A DNA stretch of 64,000 bases, from NCBI RefSeq assembly GCF_016545825.1, contig NC_052613.1, positions 10,788,001 to 10,852,000 on the forward strand, written 5' to 3'. Below the pieces are notes generated by a model. The model saw only the letters and a program-made list of their open reading frames with translations. It ran no database searches and was not told the DNA's origin. The position numbers and the translations under genes were made by a program. The DNA is from Eucalyptus grandis. Lineage: Eukaryota; Streptophyta; Magnoliopsida; Myrtales; Myrtaceae. Below, in pieces: positions 24,300 through 34,517 of the stretch; positions within the stretch are counted from its first letter, which is position 1, and each line of letters begins with the position of its first letter.

Positions 24300-26040
24300 T
24301 GTCACGACCAAAATTTTGGGTGAACTACCTAAAGTTTGGCTAATAAATTGATAAAACTAAACTTAGCTCGAGCTTTCCTAAGTCCATACCAATTCGCGAT
24401 TTAAGTTCAATTTTTTAACATGCAAATGGATTTTATCTAGGAGTCGCCACTAATAAGTTTTAATCAGTTTATGGTAGGTTGATTAGACACCTAAATAAAA
24501 TAATTTGAGAATTATTTTACTCCTACGAACCAGAAGAGACTTTGAGTACGGGGACTTGGTTACACTAGACTTTTATAATGCCATTTCGGTACCTTTCTCT
24601 TTTTATTTCGAAAAAAAATATTTTGCAAGCAGCTTGAATTAAATTAAATTCACTTTCCTAACATGTGAGATGATCATGCGGGCGCACAATCTAAATTAGC
24701 CAAATGACCTAATTCTAATGACGGGCAATTTTTAACTAAATGGACCTTTACTAAATGACATGCATCTCATGAACCTAATTCTATATGACATGCACATGAA
24801 ATTTTTGTATTTTTTATTAAAATTCGTAATTATAAATTACTAATAATAAAAATCTAAATAAAGTGAGATATTATCTATTTTAAGTTAGGAAATAGACCAA
24901 TCTGAATCATATCTTAACCTAGAAATTTATCTCGACATGCAATTTAATTTAAAGATATTATCTAACCTAAATACCGTCTAAAATGCATTTTAATATAATT
25001 AGAAAAATATCTAACTATTCTATCATACAATACTATCTAGGAAATCAATTCTAATCTACGTGATATGCAAATGCAATTTTTTTTGGATTTTTGGGATAAT
25101 TAAAGCAATTAAAAGATAAGCACCAAATCATTCACAGTCGTCAAAGATGTTTTTAGTTGTTCAAATTTGGAAACAATGCATAATCAAACTTGATTATTTC
25201 GCTAATAAAATCGATATATTAATCTTAAGCCTTAGAAATCAAGATATCAATTTTATTTACACGTGATTAATTATTCCATTAGATGGATTTTTATCCGTGT
25301 GCTGTTGCGAATTCGACAATAAATCTTAACCGGAAATACGTCCATAATTCAAATATGCACGTAAGATATTGAAAAGCATGTATTAGGCAATAAAATTTCC
25401 AAATCAAATTTAGATAAAATAATTACATAATGTTGCAAGTAATATTACCAAATTTGAATCAAATGGAATCGCTCAACGGGTGACCGGCGGTGTGTGGTGG
25501 TGCTCGCGTGGCTTCACGAACGTGAAAGGGTCTTGATCACGGCAACAAGGATGGGAAATTCGGCAAGGGTGTCAGCAAGTTGGACACCGCCGAAAGTCTT
25601 CAGGTGGACTTTCTTGTTTGCCAGACGTCCCCTCTTCGGATTGCCTTACTATATTTTAATATAACCTCCACTAGAGCTTCTTTGACCACCGTTTGAAGTT
25701 CTCCTCTTAACCTGCAGAGGCGCAAAAAGTTTAATGCGAAGAGCGCCAAGAGGCTTTCGGTGTGACGGCGAGACTAGCGGGTCTTCTCGGATCAGCACAA
25801 GTAGTAGGGACGCCCCAGATAAGTGACAGCAGCAACGTCGCCCACGTTGGTACTGGAAGGAGCGACACGGACTTAAAGCAGCAGCGTCTTACTCGAGGCT
25901 GGCGTGGATGGAAGCTCGGCAAGGATCATCAAGCAATAACTCTCACGGATAAGGCTCGGGATGACGATCAGAGCAGCAGCGCGGTGACGTCGAGGGATGC
26001 TCGAAGAGGACGACCTCCTCCCTCCTTATGTTGACCTATT
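24300..26040. mobile_element. Fragment of a Ty3/Gypsy Tat/Ogre-like LTR element
   Basis: Sequence unique to unit 2 that replaces the distal spacer. 24300-24560 contains 'tttatctaggagtcgccac' and a following 'ggttgattagacacctaa', which resemble the conserved start of Tat/Ogre-type LTRs in plants. The rest is AT-rich, then a more GC-rich stretch at 25450-26040 without a conserved reading frame. No PBS, PPT or polymerase domain is visible. The assignment rests on the LTR-like phrase only. Confidence 0.35.
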
Positions 26041-26129
26041 GACCGGTGGACCCAGACCAGTTTTTATCTTTTTGGACTCTCTCGTCTGTTTTTCTTCTGT
26101 TGTGAAAGTGCGTTCTCTACCTCTGAACT

Positions 26130-26823
26130 TGTATCGTCATGTTTTTGGAACTTCAGCTCGACTTGAACTCGAAATTAGCAAGTTGAATCCGAGCGCTTCA
26201 CGAAATGGAAAGGCCGGAAGCTTAGTGGGCTGACAAAGGACACCTAGCCCAGCCCACCAGCCCTCCTATGCCGACCGGTGGAACGCCAGTGATGGGAATT
26301 TGGAAATTGGGTAGAGCTTTGGACGCGTCACATGAAACCATTTTTCATTTCTAGTGCAAAATACAACAAACCCATTTGTTCTTTTGCCTCCACAAAACCG
26401 AACAGAACTCCAAAATCCTCCACAAAACCAACCGGTGGAACGCCAGTGATGGGAATTTGGAAATTGGGTAGAGCTTTGGACGCGTCACATGAAACCATTT
26501 TTCATTTCTAGTGCAAAATACAACAATCCCATTTGTTCTTTTGCCTCCACAAAACCAAACAGAACTCCAAAATCCTCAACCCAACAGCATCACGCCTCGG
26601 CGCTCCCCTCCAAGATTCTTTAGCTTCCACTAGAACTCACTCGCCATCCTCTGATGTCACCGTCCTCGCCGATGCAGTTATAACTCATCTCCCTTCAATT
26701 TCGTCGCTTGCGCAGTCCTCCCTCGGTTCGGTGATTGTGTGTTGGGGGTGTTGGTGTCGGTGTTGGCGTCGGCGTCGGCATCGGCCTCGGCGGGAGAGAG
26801 AGATGTCAAGTTCTATCATGCTC
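26130..26823 (+). pseudogene. Z-ISO promoter, leader and start relic, unit 3
   Basis: The longest Z-ISO relic. It aligns with about 45265-45790 of the intact gene, including the proximal promoter, the leader and the ATG (26802). The frame reads MSSSIML then QFVISSP and stops, so seven codons are Z-ISO and the rest is ALDH 3' flank. Unlike units 1 and 2 there is no LTR, and the promoter part is complete apart from an internal 157-bp duplication. If still active it would transcribe antisense toward ALDH copy 3. Confidence 0.75.
26274..26587 (+). repeat. 157-bp tandem duplication in Z-ISO promoter relic
   Basis: The block beginning ACCGGTGGAACGCCAG at 26274 is repeated from 26431 with few changes. 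The intact Z-ISO promoter has it once. It is local to unit 3. Confidence 0.85.
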
Positions 26824-27116
26824 CAATTTGTTATTTCTTCACCTTAAATTCCAGAATTTGTTCTTTATAATTTCAAGCCAAGTAATTTCCCATCCTTCTT
26901 TTTCACTTTCTAGGGGAAACAAGTACAAGAAAACTCTGGATGATAGACAGCAAAGAAATTGCGCACAAAAGCTATGTTTTGTAGCATGAAATTGTTTAAC
27001 ATTGTCTGAATGCCAAAATAACCTGCATTCTGTTTCTTGTAAATATACCTTATAATTTGGAATTACACATCATTTGAGCCACCATTTGATGCAAAGCTCT
27101 TTTCTTAGAAAATTCC

Positions 27117-30100
27117 TTAAAGCCAAGGAGAGTTATAAAGAGGGGTCACAACAGATTTAACATTTAGGTATTTGTGGAGGGCTTCCAAACCAAAATCTCT
27201 TCCAAAGCCGCTTGTCTTGTAGCCACCATAAGGACAATCGTTGTCGAATGCAAAGTAGCAGTTTATCCAGATGACGCCTGCTCGGATTGACCTCGAGACC
27301 GTGTTCGCCACATCTATGTTCTTGGTCACAATCCCTGCCGCTAGGCCATATCTCGTACCATTAGCCCTCTTGATTGCCTCCTCCACAGTCCTACAATCCG
27401 CCATAAAATGATGAATGAAGCACCGATGTACTACAATAGTTCTCTCTATTCCAGCTACAGAGTAGTGCCCAGATGCATCAGAACCAGGTAAGCAATAGCT
27501 TTAGGGAGCAATAGAGGTTTCTACTCACTTGAATTTCATGAGCGACATGACGGGACCAAAAATCTCATCCTTCACGATCACATTGTCCTCCTGATGGAAG
27601 GAGATAGTTCGACAAGCACTCAAAACAATCAGAAGTTCAATTCCTCTCAATTCACTGCTTCATGTTCTTTAAGGAATGTGTCATGGATTGATAGTGTACC
27701 TTAACATTTGTGAAGATTGTTGGTTGAATATAGTATCCTTTGGTGCCCAAACGCTCGCCCCCAGTCAAAAGTATGGCTCCTTCTCTCTTTCCATGCTCAA
27801 TGTAAGAAAGTATCTTCTCAAATTGTTTCTTATCGACCTGAGATTTACCGTAGTTCGGGTCAAGCTAATTGTCAACCATATGCTTTATCACAAAATCTAG
27901 GTGGTTCTTGCTTCCTACAAGTGTCCGATTTTACCTGCGGTCCTTGTTGGACCTTCGGATCAAACGGGTCACCAACCGGCCAAGCCTTCGCCTTTGTAAA
28001 CAGCTTCTTCTCAAACTCTTCGTAGATCCCTTCCTGAACATAGACGCGAGAGCCCGCAACACATACTTCTCCCTAAAACAAAGGTTTCAATCAAGAAACC
28101 GTCACGATTTTGGGTATTTGGAGCTTATTCTTTGTTTTCACAAATTCCACAAAAAAGTTAGACACCTTACCTTGTTATGGACAATACCCATTAGAGCAAG
28201 ATCTGTAGCAGTATCTAAATCAGCATCATCAAAGATCATAACAGGCGATTTACCACCCAATTCCAGGGACACTTGTTTCAAATTGCTTGTGGCTGCGGTC
28301 TGCATCACGATGCGCCCCACTTCTGTAGATCCCGTAAAACAAACCTGGAGTGAGATTTTGATGAAGCATCAGTCCGTGCTAAAAACTCACGAGCACATAT
28401 TTACATAATTTGACCAATGTTATGTGGTACAAAAATAGAAAATTTCATGAAAGATAGAACTTGGAACGATACCATATCAACGTCCATATGACTAGTTATC
28501 GCCGCACCGGCCGTTGATCCAAAACCGGTTACAACATTGATCACTCCATCAGGAACACCGGCCTAGTACAAAGCAAACCAAGATGTAAAGGCAGAGAGAT
28601 TACGTGAATAATTTGCATATGTATCCTCTTTTTATTTTCTTTTGGGACAACCGTTTTGTGGAACTACTTTGTTTTGGCGTAACAGATATTCAAAATCATG
28701 TCTTCACTTGCTCCCCTATTGCTATCTTCAATATTTTGATGAGACTACTCTCTTCATAATTAAACATAACTTCCAGACTAATAAATGACGAAAATATTTC
28801 ATTTTGTCTACTGAAAACTAATTCCAAACAATTAAATTATCTACTTAATACTGCAATTACAGTCTCGAGAAAATTAATTCTGCTCTTAAAAAGCATCTTT
28901 TCCGAGTCAATTGATGTACCTTCTTAGCCAGATGAGCGTAAAAGAGAGCCGATAGAGGGGTCTGCTCAGCAGGCTTCACGACCATGGTGCAACCAGCGGC
29001 CATTGCCGGGGCTACCTTCATAAAGAACATGGTGGTCGGGAAGTTCCAAGGGATAATGTGCCCGACCACGCCGACCGGCTCCAGCAGCGTGTACCCGTGA
29101 AGCTCACGCGACATCTTCAACACCTCACCATGGATCTTGTCCGCTGCGCCGGCATAGTACCTTAGACATGTGGCAGCGTGAGGGATGTCCACGGCCTTGC
29201 CCATGCTGAACAACTTCCCGGCGTCTATAGTGTCCAGAGCGGCCAGTTCATCTATGTTCTCTTCGATCAAGTCCGCGAATTTCGACATGATCCTTCCCCT
29301 TTGCTGTTGATAAAATTTATAATCATATGCCATGTAAGAATCAAAATTCATGAACATTAGGATTTAGAATGATATGTCTCTTTCATGCGGAAAACTATGT
29401 TCTGGATGTTTGGATGGAACTTCATGAATTTCGCTATTCGGTTATCCTTTTGGCCACTAGATAGTTATGATTATGTAATGAAAATTATGAAAAAAGAACA
29501 AAAAGAAAGGCCCTGTGTTACCGATTGAAATAGAACAAGAGCACACTTATTTAGACCATTCTACTCAGTTAGATTACTAAGTAATTTGTAAGGTCATAAG
29601 TGACCCTTTAAATAAGTGAGCACATTCGAGAACCTATAATAGTTCGCCACATCATTTAACAAACCGATTCTAATTGTCTAGCATTTTCCATAACGACAAC
29701 ACTAGACTTATGGTATGCTTCTCTAAATTCAAGAAAATGAACCACAATATATGTTCTCTATTACTAATGAAGTAAAAAGTATGTTGCGTATAATAACTAA
29801 CTAGTATTCCAAAGGAGCACTCCTAGCATTCGAAACAAATGTAGAGGCTAAGTATAAATTCAATCAAGTCAATCACATCTCAAAAATAGGTCAACTTTAT
29901 CCTCAGAAGAATGCACCGTACCCAATATATAATTTATCTCATAATAATTGACTCATTCTACAAAATGCTAGAGTTAGCTATGCTGAAATATATATTTTCC
30001 TAATCTAGAATAAAGAACTGTAACATCCAAAAGAATACATGTGCAACTACAGCATCTGAAAACAAAATTAGGAATATCACTTAAGGTTTAGTATGTACAA

Positions 30101-32465
30101 TAGCTTCTATTCTGTAACTCAATTACATTTTTTTTTTTTTGGTCACTTCAACTCAATTACATTGAAGAGGTCAAATTTCCCACCAGAGAATATTATCCAT
30201 TTTTAATAGCATGATCATCAATATAGATCAAATCTGAGTGGGCCCAATTTGGTGATTTCAAAGAGGCAAGCAAGAGGGGAAGATGACATTGACCCCAAGA
30301 AATAAGGGAGGAGAATTGAAATTAAAAATATCTTCTCCATGACAGTAACGGCTGAGATGAAGACAATTAAAATACGATTTTGAGCAAAAAATTATAAATA
30401 TTAATTCAGTCGGCAAATGTTTTTCAGTTTTCCCTATCTTCTAGGGGCTCACAAAAGTATTTAATGGCTCGTTGAATTAGGAAGTGTGACACTTGTCGAT
30501 CGAAAACGCAGGGATAAAAATTCCAGAAAGGCACAACCAAACCAAAAGTATTTTTCAGTATCCCTTGTCTTCTAGGGGCTTCGTGAAATTGAGGATTCCG
30601 ATTCCTGAGGGAATAAAAAAAATTACAAATTGATGAAAATTTTCCAATTTAATCTTTTCTGGCTTGGTTGTGTGTTCCTTTTGCTCATGCTAATTGTGTT
30701 AGTTTTATGTACCTTCACGTTTGAAAACACCTAATACACGTTGTAGATATTTTTAACAAAAGTATTGGTGCGATGGGAAAGAGCAAAGAGAAAAAGGAAC
30801 GTAAAAAATATCTTATGCATTGGTTGGATATATATATAAAAAATTTATACATAAGGTATTTTTTATTAATTTCATTTTTTCATGTGTCATCATTATGTGA
30901 TGTGTTGTACCACAAAATCATGTTCAGATCCACCCACATGTTGCCCAGCCCAAGAAGGAAAAAAAATTACAATCGTCGCCATATGGTCAAAGAAATTACT
31001 TTATTACCCAAAAGCAGTTACTTGACATGCCTCACTTTATTGAAGTCTACACACACGGATCACGTTGCTTTTAATTAATTGATCCATAATGTTAGGTCTT
31101 AGCAAGATCTTAAAAGACTTATGACATTCAGGAAAGATTAAATAGAGGCTGGGATCAAGGCCTCGATAAAGATACTTGCCCCATTGCCAGACCCGGCTAC
31201 AACCCCTTCGATGGTGGGCTAGCAGCCCTGATTCCCGCGACGCCTTCCCCCCTAAAATACAGGGGCGTGGTACAGGAAAGTGATGGGTCTCCCCCTGAAA
31301 AGGGGAGGTGGCTGTGTTGTTTTTTATTAATTGCGTTTTTTCATGTGTCATCGTTATGTGATGTGTTGTAACTTAAGATCATACTCAAATCCACCGGCAT
31401 GTTGCCCAACGCAAGAAGGAAAAAAAATAAAAAATACAACTGTTGCCATATGATCAAAGAGATTCCTTTATTACCCAAAAACAGCTGCTTGACATGCCGT
31501 GCTTTATTAACGTCTACACTCGTTAATCATGTGTCCAGCTGTCATTTTTCTTAGACTTAAGGTTACATTTGAATCTGCCGACGATTCATTAATAAAATGG
31601 ATACGAGGCAAACATGTAAATCCATTCGGTAAAACATGTAAAAGAGATGTCGAGATCAAGTTATCTCAAACAAACATCCCGGCTAAAATTAATAGTGCAA
31701 TCACAATAAAATAATATTCATAGGTGAATTTATGAATTAATTTCTACCGGTATTGTCTTTTTAATTTGGATGGAAAAAGAAAAAGAAATGAGGACACAAA
31801 GGGAGAGGGAGAAAGGAAGGGACGTACGTAGCCGGGCATGCGTGGCCAGGGGCCGTGATCAAATGCTTGGCGGGCGGCTTTCACAGCTAAATCCACGTCC
31901 TCTTTGTCTCCCTCAGCAACTCTTGCTGTGACTTCTCCATTTCTTGGATCTATCGTCTCGAACGTCCTCCCTGCTCATCCAATTTCATTCACCATCACAA
32001 GCTAGAAACCCCCAAAAGGAAAGAACAAGCAGAAGATAACCAAACGAGAACAAGAACTCGTGTAAGATTCTCTCAAGGTCAATCTCGATTTAGACGGTCG
32101 TTTCTATTTTGGATACCCCTGTTTTCTGTACTCCGAACAGAGCAGTTAATTTCACTCAACAAAAACCGAACTGCTCCAACGAGACCAAAACCAACTCAAG
32201 TGACGCTTTGTTCATGGCACAGCTTTTACTTTTCTTTCTCGTTTTCTTCTCGAGAAGAAGGATAAGCTAGCAAGAACAGAACTCCGCATCCGTGTAATGA
32301 ATCTTCATCAAGACAGCGCAAAAACATGACAGGAAGATGTTGAATTCTACCTTTGACAGAATCGACGAACTCGCCATTGATGAAGAGCTTGGTGAACTTA
32401 ATCTCGGGAACGTGTTCATCATAAGTCTTCGGGCTCCCGTTGACGTCGCTCTGGTTCTCTGCCAT
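27117..32465 (-). CDS. ALDH2C4: Aldehyde dehydrogenase family 2 member C4-like, copy 3
   Basis: Third tandem copy, the most divergent of the three. Exons: 32351-32465, 31828-31970, 28920-29303, 28473-28562, 28171-28344, 27935-28072, 27700-27837, 27529-27590 and 27117-27390. All lengths match the other copies, frame open, 505 residues. The start at 32465 is chosen by homology; an in-frame ATG seven codons upstream (32486) would add MQRRERE. Asn173, Lys196, Glu272 and Cys306 (GEVCVAG) are kept. Noteworthy changes are Ser230 in GFGSTAG (Pro in copies 1 and 2), VCFTG for VSFTG, and RANGTRYG for RANDTRYG. Intron 2 holds a local duplication with a foreign insert (30860-31528). Two introns use a TAG acceptor where copy 1 has CAG. 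Function is inferred from the family. Confidence 0.92.
30860..31528. repeat. Local duplication flanking a 250-bp insert in ALDH copy 3 intron 2
   Basis: 30860-31068 and 31320-31528 are diverged direct copies of a segment present once in copies 1 and 2 (from 'ttttttatta' to the 'acatgcc..cttta' block). Between them, 31069-31319 is a more GC-rich sequence (for example 'ttgccagacccggctac', 'attcccgcgacgcc') absent from the other copies. It has no recognised coding. Organellar origin is possible but not shown. Confidence 0.7.
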
Positions 32466-32524
32466 CTCTCTCTCTCTTCTCTGCACTCAGGCCCACTTTT
32501 TCGGCAGGAGGGTCTTTACTCCAC

Positions 32525-32532
32525 TTTATATA
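32525..32532 (-). promoter_or_regulatory. TATA box, ALDH copy 3
   Basis: Minus-strand TATATAAA about 65 bp upstream of the homologous ATG, in the same conserved block as in copy 2. Confidence 0.65.
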
Positions 32533-33094
32533 GTACTAGTAAACAGTGGACAGTCATTTTCCTTCTCGCAACATCTAGGGTTATTTTGGGAAGAGAAACT
32601 CCAGTGACAAATATTTATTTATTGCTCATAGGTAGCAAGAGAGGAAAAATCAGTCACGATTCCCGATTCACCTAATTTCCATGAATTACTCCTTGTTTTT
32701 GGCCTTCCCCTTTTGGACTTCAGTCCAAGAAAAGAAATATTTACCGAACGCCATTCATCCCATCTTACAACGGCTCGCAATTTATTTTCACGGTTCTTAA
32801 GTTAAGGGACACGAAACCGTTCAATCGGTTATGTTTAGAGTCCAAGACTTCGATCAAAATTCATGTGGACACAAATAGACGAGCTAGATTTACGCGTTGG
32901 TTTCTTTAATTATGATGCAAATGATATGTCTAGCATCTAGTAATATCATGACATTTTTTTTATCATCCTTTTTTCCATTCTGGATGGAGTTTCTTTTTAT
33001 TTGCGGTCCTTGAAAAGTTTTCATCTATTTATGTAGTTTTTAGACAAAGATGAAGCTCTTGATGATCCTTTTTTTTTTTTTTTTATCATACTTA

Positions 33095-33865
33095 GGGGCT
33101 ATTTGGTAACGTTTCGGGAAACACTCGCTTTCTTTTTTTCCTTCGAATAGAAATAGAACAGTAATGATTTTTTGTTCTCCTGAATAAATTTAGAACAAAA
33201 ATAAGAAATAAAAAATTATTTTAAAAAAAAAAGTTATTTCTTATTCCTACAAACAACTCAAAAACAAGTTTTTTTTTTTTTTTCTTTTCTTTTCTTTCTT
33301 TTTTTTTCTCTTCCTTTCTTCTTCCTAGTTGGTCACCGGCCCGACAATGGCCCGCGACCGGCCAAACGAGGCCTAGTGACCTCACCGAGCCTCGTCAGCC
33401 CCGGTGAAGTCACCCCGAGCTCGCCAACCACCGCGAGGCCAAGCAACGCCGACCTAAGCAATGCTCGGCCGCGGTGGCCGGGCGAGGCTCAACCTTGCCA
33501 AATCGGGGTGAGGTCACCTCGCCTAGCTAGGGCAAGGCCGAGCCTCACCAAGCCACCGCAAGGCTCCCCAAGGCCAATGACCTCATCTGCATGGCCAAGC
33601 CAGTGACCGACTAAGAGGAAGGAGAAGAAAAAAAAGGAAAGAAAAAAAGAAAAATGTAATAAAATTATTAATATATTAAAAGAAATTTTAAGTCACAAAA
33701 ACTTTTGGGTTGTACCAAACATGTTTGTGTTCCCAGAACAAAAAAAAAAAAATTATAGTTACCAAATATTTTAAAATGCTTAAAAATTGTTCCCGAGAAC
33801 ATAAATAGAAAAAAATATGAAAAAAAATTGTTTCATGGAACAAAAACATTAATATACGCACTCGT
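33095..33865. mobile_element. Foldback element with GC-rich core, unit 3 spacer
   Basis: Inserted between 'catactta' and 'atccatttgaat', which are adjacent in units 1 and 2. It begins 'ggggctatttggtaacg', has A/T-rich arms with inverted similarity (agaacaaaaata / gttcccgagaac), and a GC-rich core (33340-33610) of 'gaggccaag/cgaggc' repeats. It resembles the element at 61301-62033. Non-autonomous; superfamily uncertain. Confidence 0.6.
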
Positions 33866-33881
33866 AACAATCCATTTGAAT

Positions 33882-34509
33882 TAGGGGTGTGTAAAAGAAC
33901 CAAGACCCGCCCGAACTAACCGATGGGTTCTTGAAGGAACCAATCCGGTTCTCGGTTTCACTTATGGGAACCGGTGGCCATGGGCGGATTCATCCACCCG
34001 CCCCACCCGAACCGGACCGATTATATTAAAATAATATATTAATTTTTAACATTATAAAAATAAATTACAAATTAACAAAACCAAATCAAATAATTAAAAA
34101 AAAATTAATTAAAGTGGGAAAAAAGTCCAAAGCACACCAAATGGAGAGGTTGAAGCTAAAATGTCCAAAATGCATATTGACAAAACATAGAGCAATTGGT
34201 TGGCAAAAAGCAAGCACGTGAAGAAGTAGGGCTGCAGGAGGAGGAGGAGAAGAATATGTCAAACAACGAAGAACCAGCAATTTTGGTCAAAACCAAAGTT
34301 ATTTCACATCAAGATCGGAGCTTTCAAAAATGATATTATTATTATTATTATTGAGATCGTTCCATGGATCCACCCAAGAACCGAACCTCCGATTCTCGGG
34401 TGGAATCCCGATTCCAATTTTTCGGGTGAATCATGATTCCACTTTTTGAAACTCCGGGCAATTTCGATTCTAAGTCAAGAGCCGCCTGCCCGAACCATGC
34501 ACACTCCTA
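33882..34509. mobile_element. hAT-type MITE with 8-bp target duplication
   Basis: A 628-bp insertion with ends TAGGGGTGTG and CACACTCCTA (imperfect inverted repeat), flanked by the 8-bp direct repeat ATTTGAAT (33874-33881 and 34510-34517). Units 1 and 2 have the empty site 'ccatttgaatatta'. The 8-bp duplication and the TAGGGGTGT-type terminus are typical of the hAT superfamily. The interior has 'gaaccgg' repeats and a TTA microsatellite (about 34332-34352). No transposase. Confidence 0.85.
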
Positions 34510-34517
34510 ATTTGAAT

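Noticed and set aside
33376..33606. Open frame in the GC-rich core of the 33095 element, and similar ones at 56842-57299 and 61465-61943
   Set aside because: Low-complexity composition open on both strands inside foldback elements; no family features.
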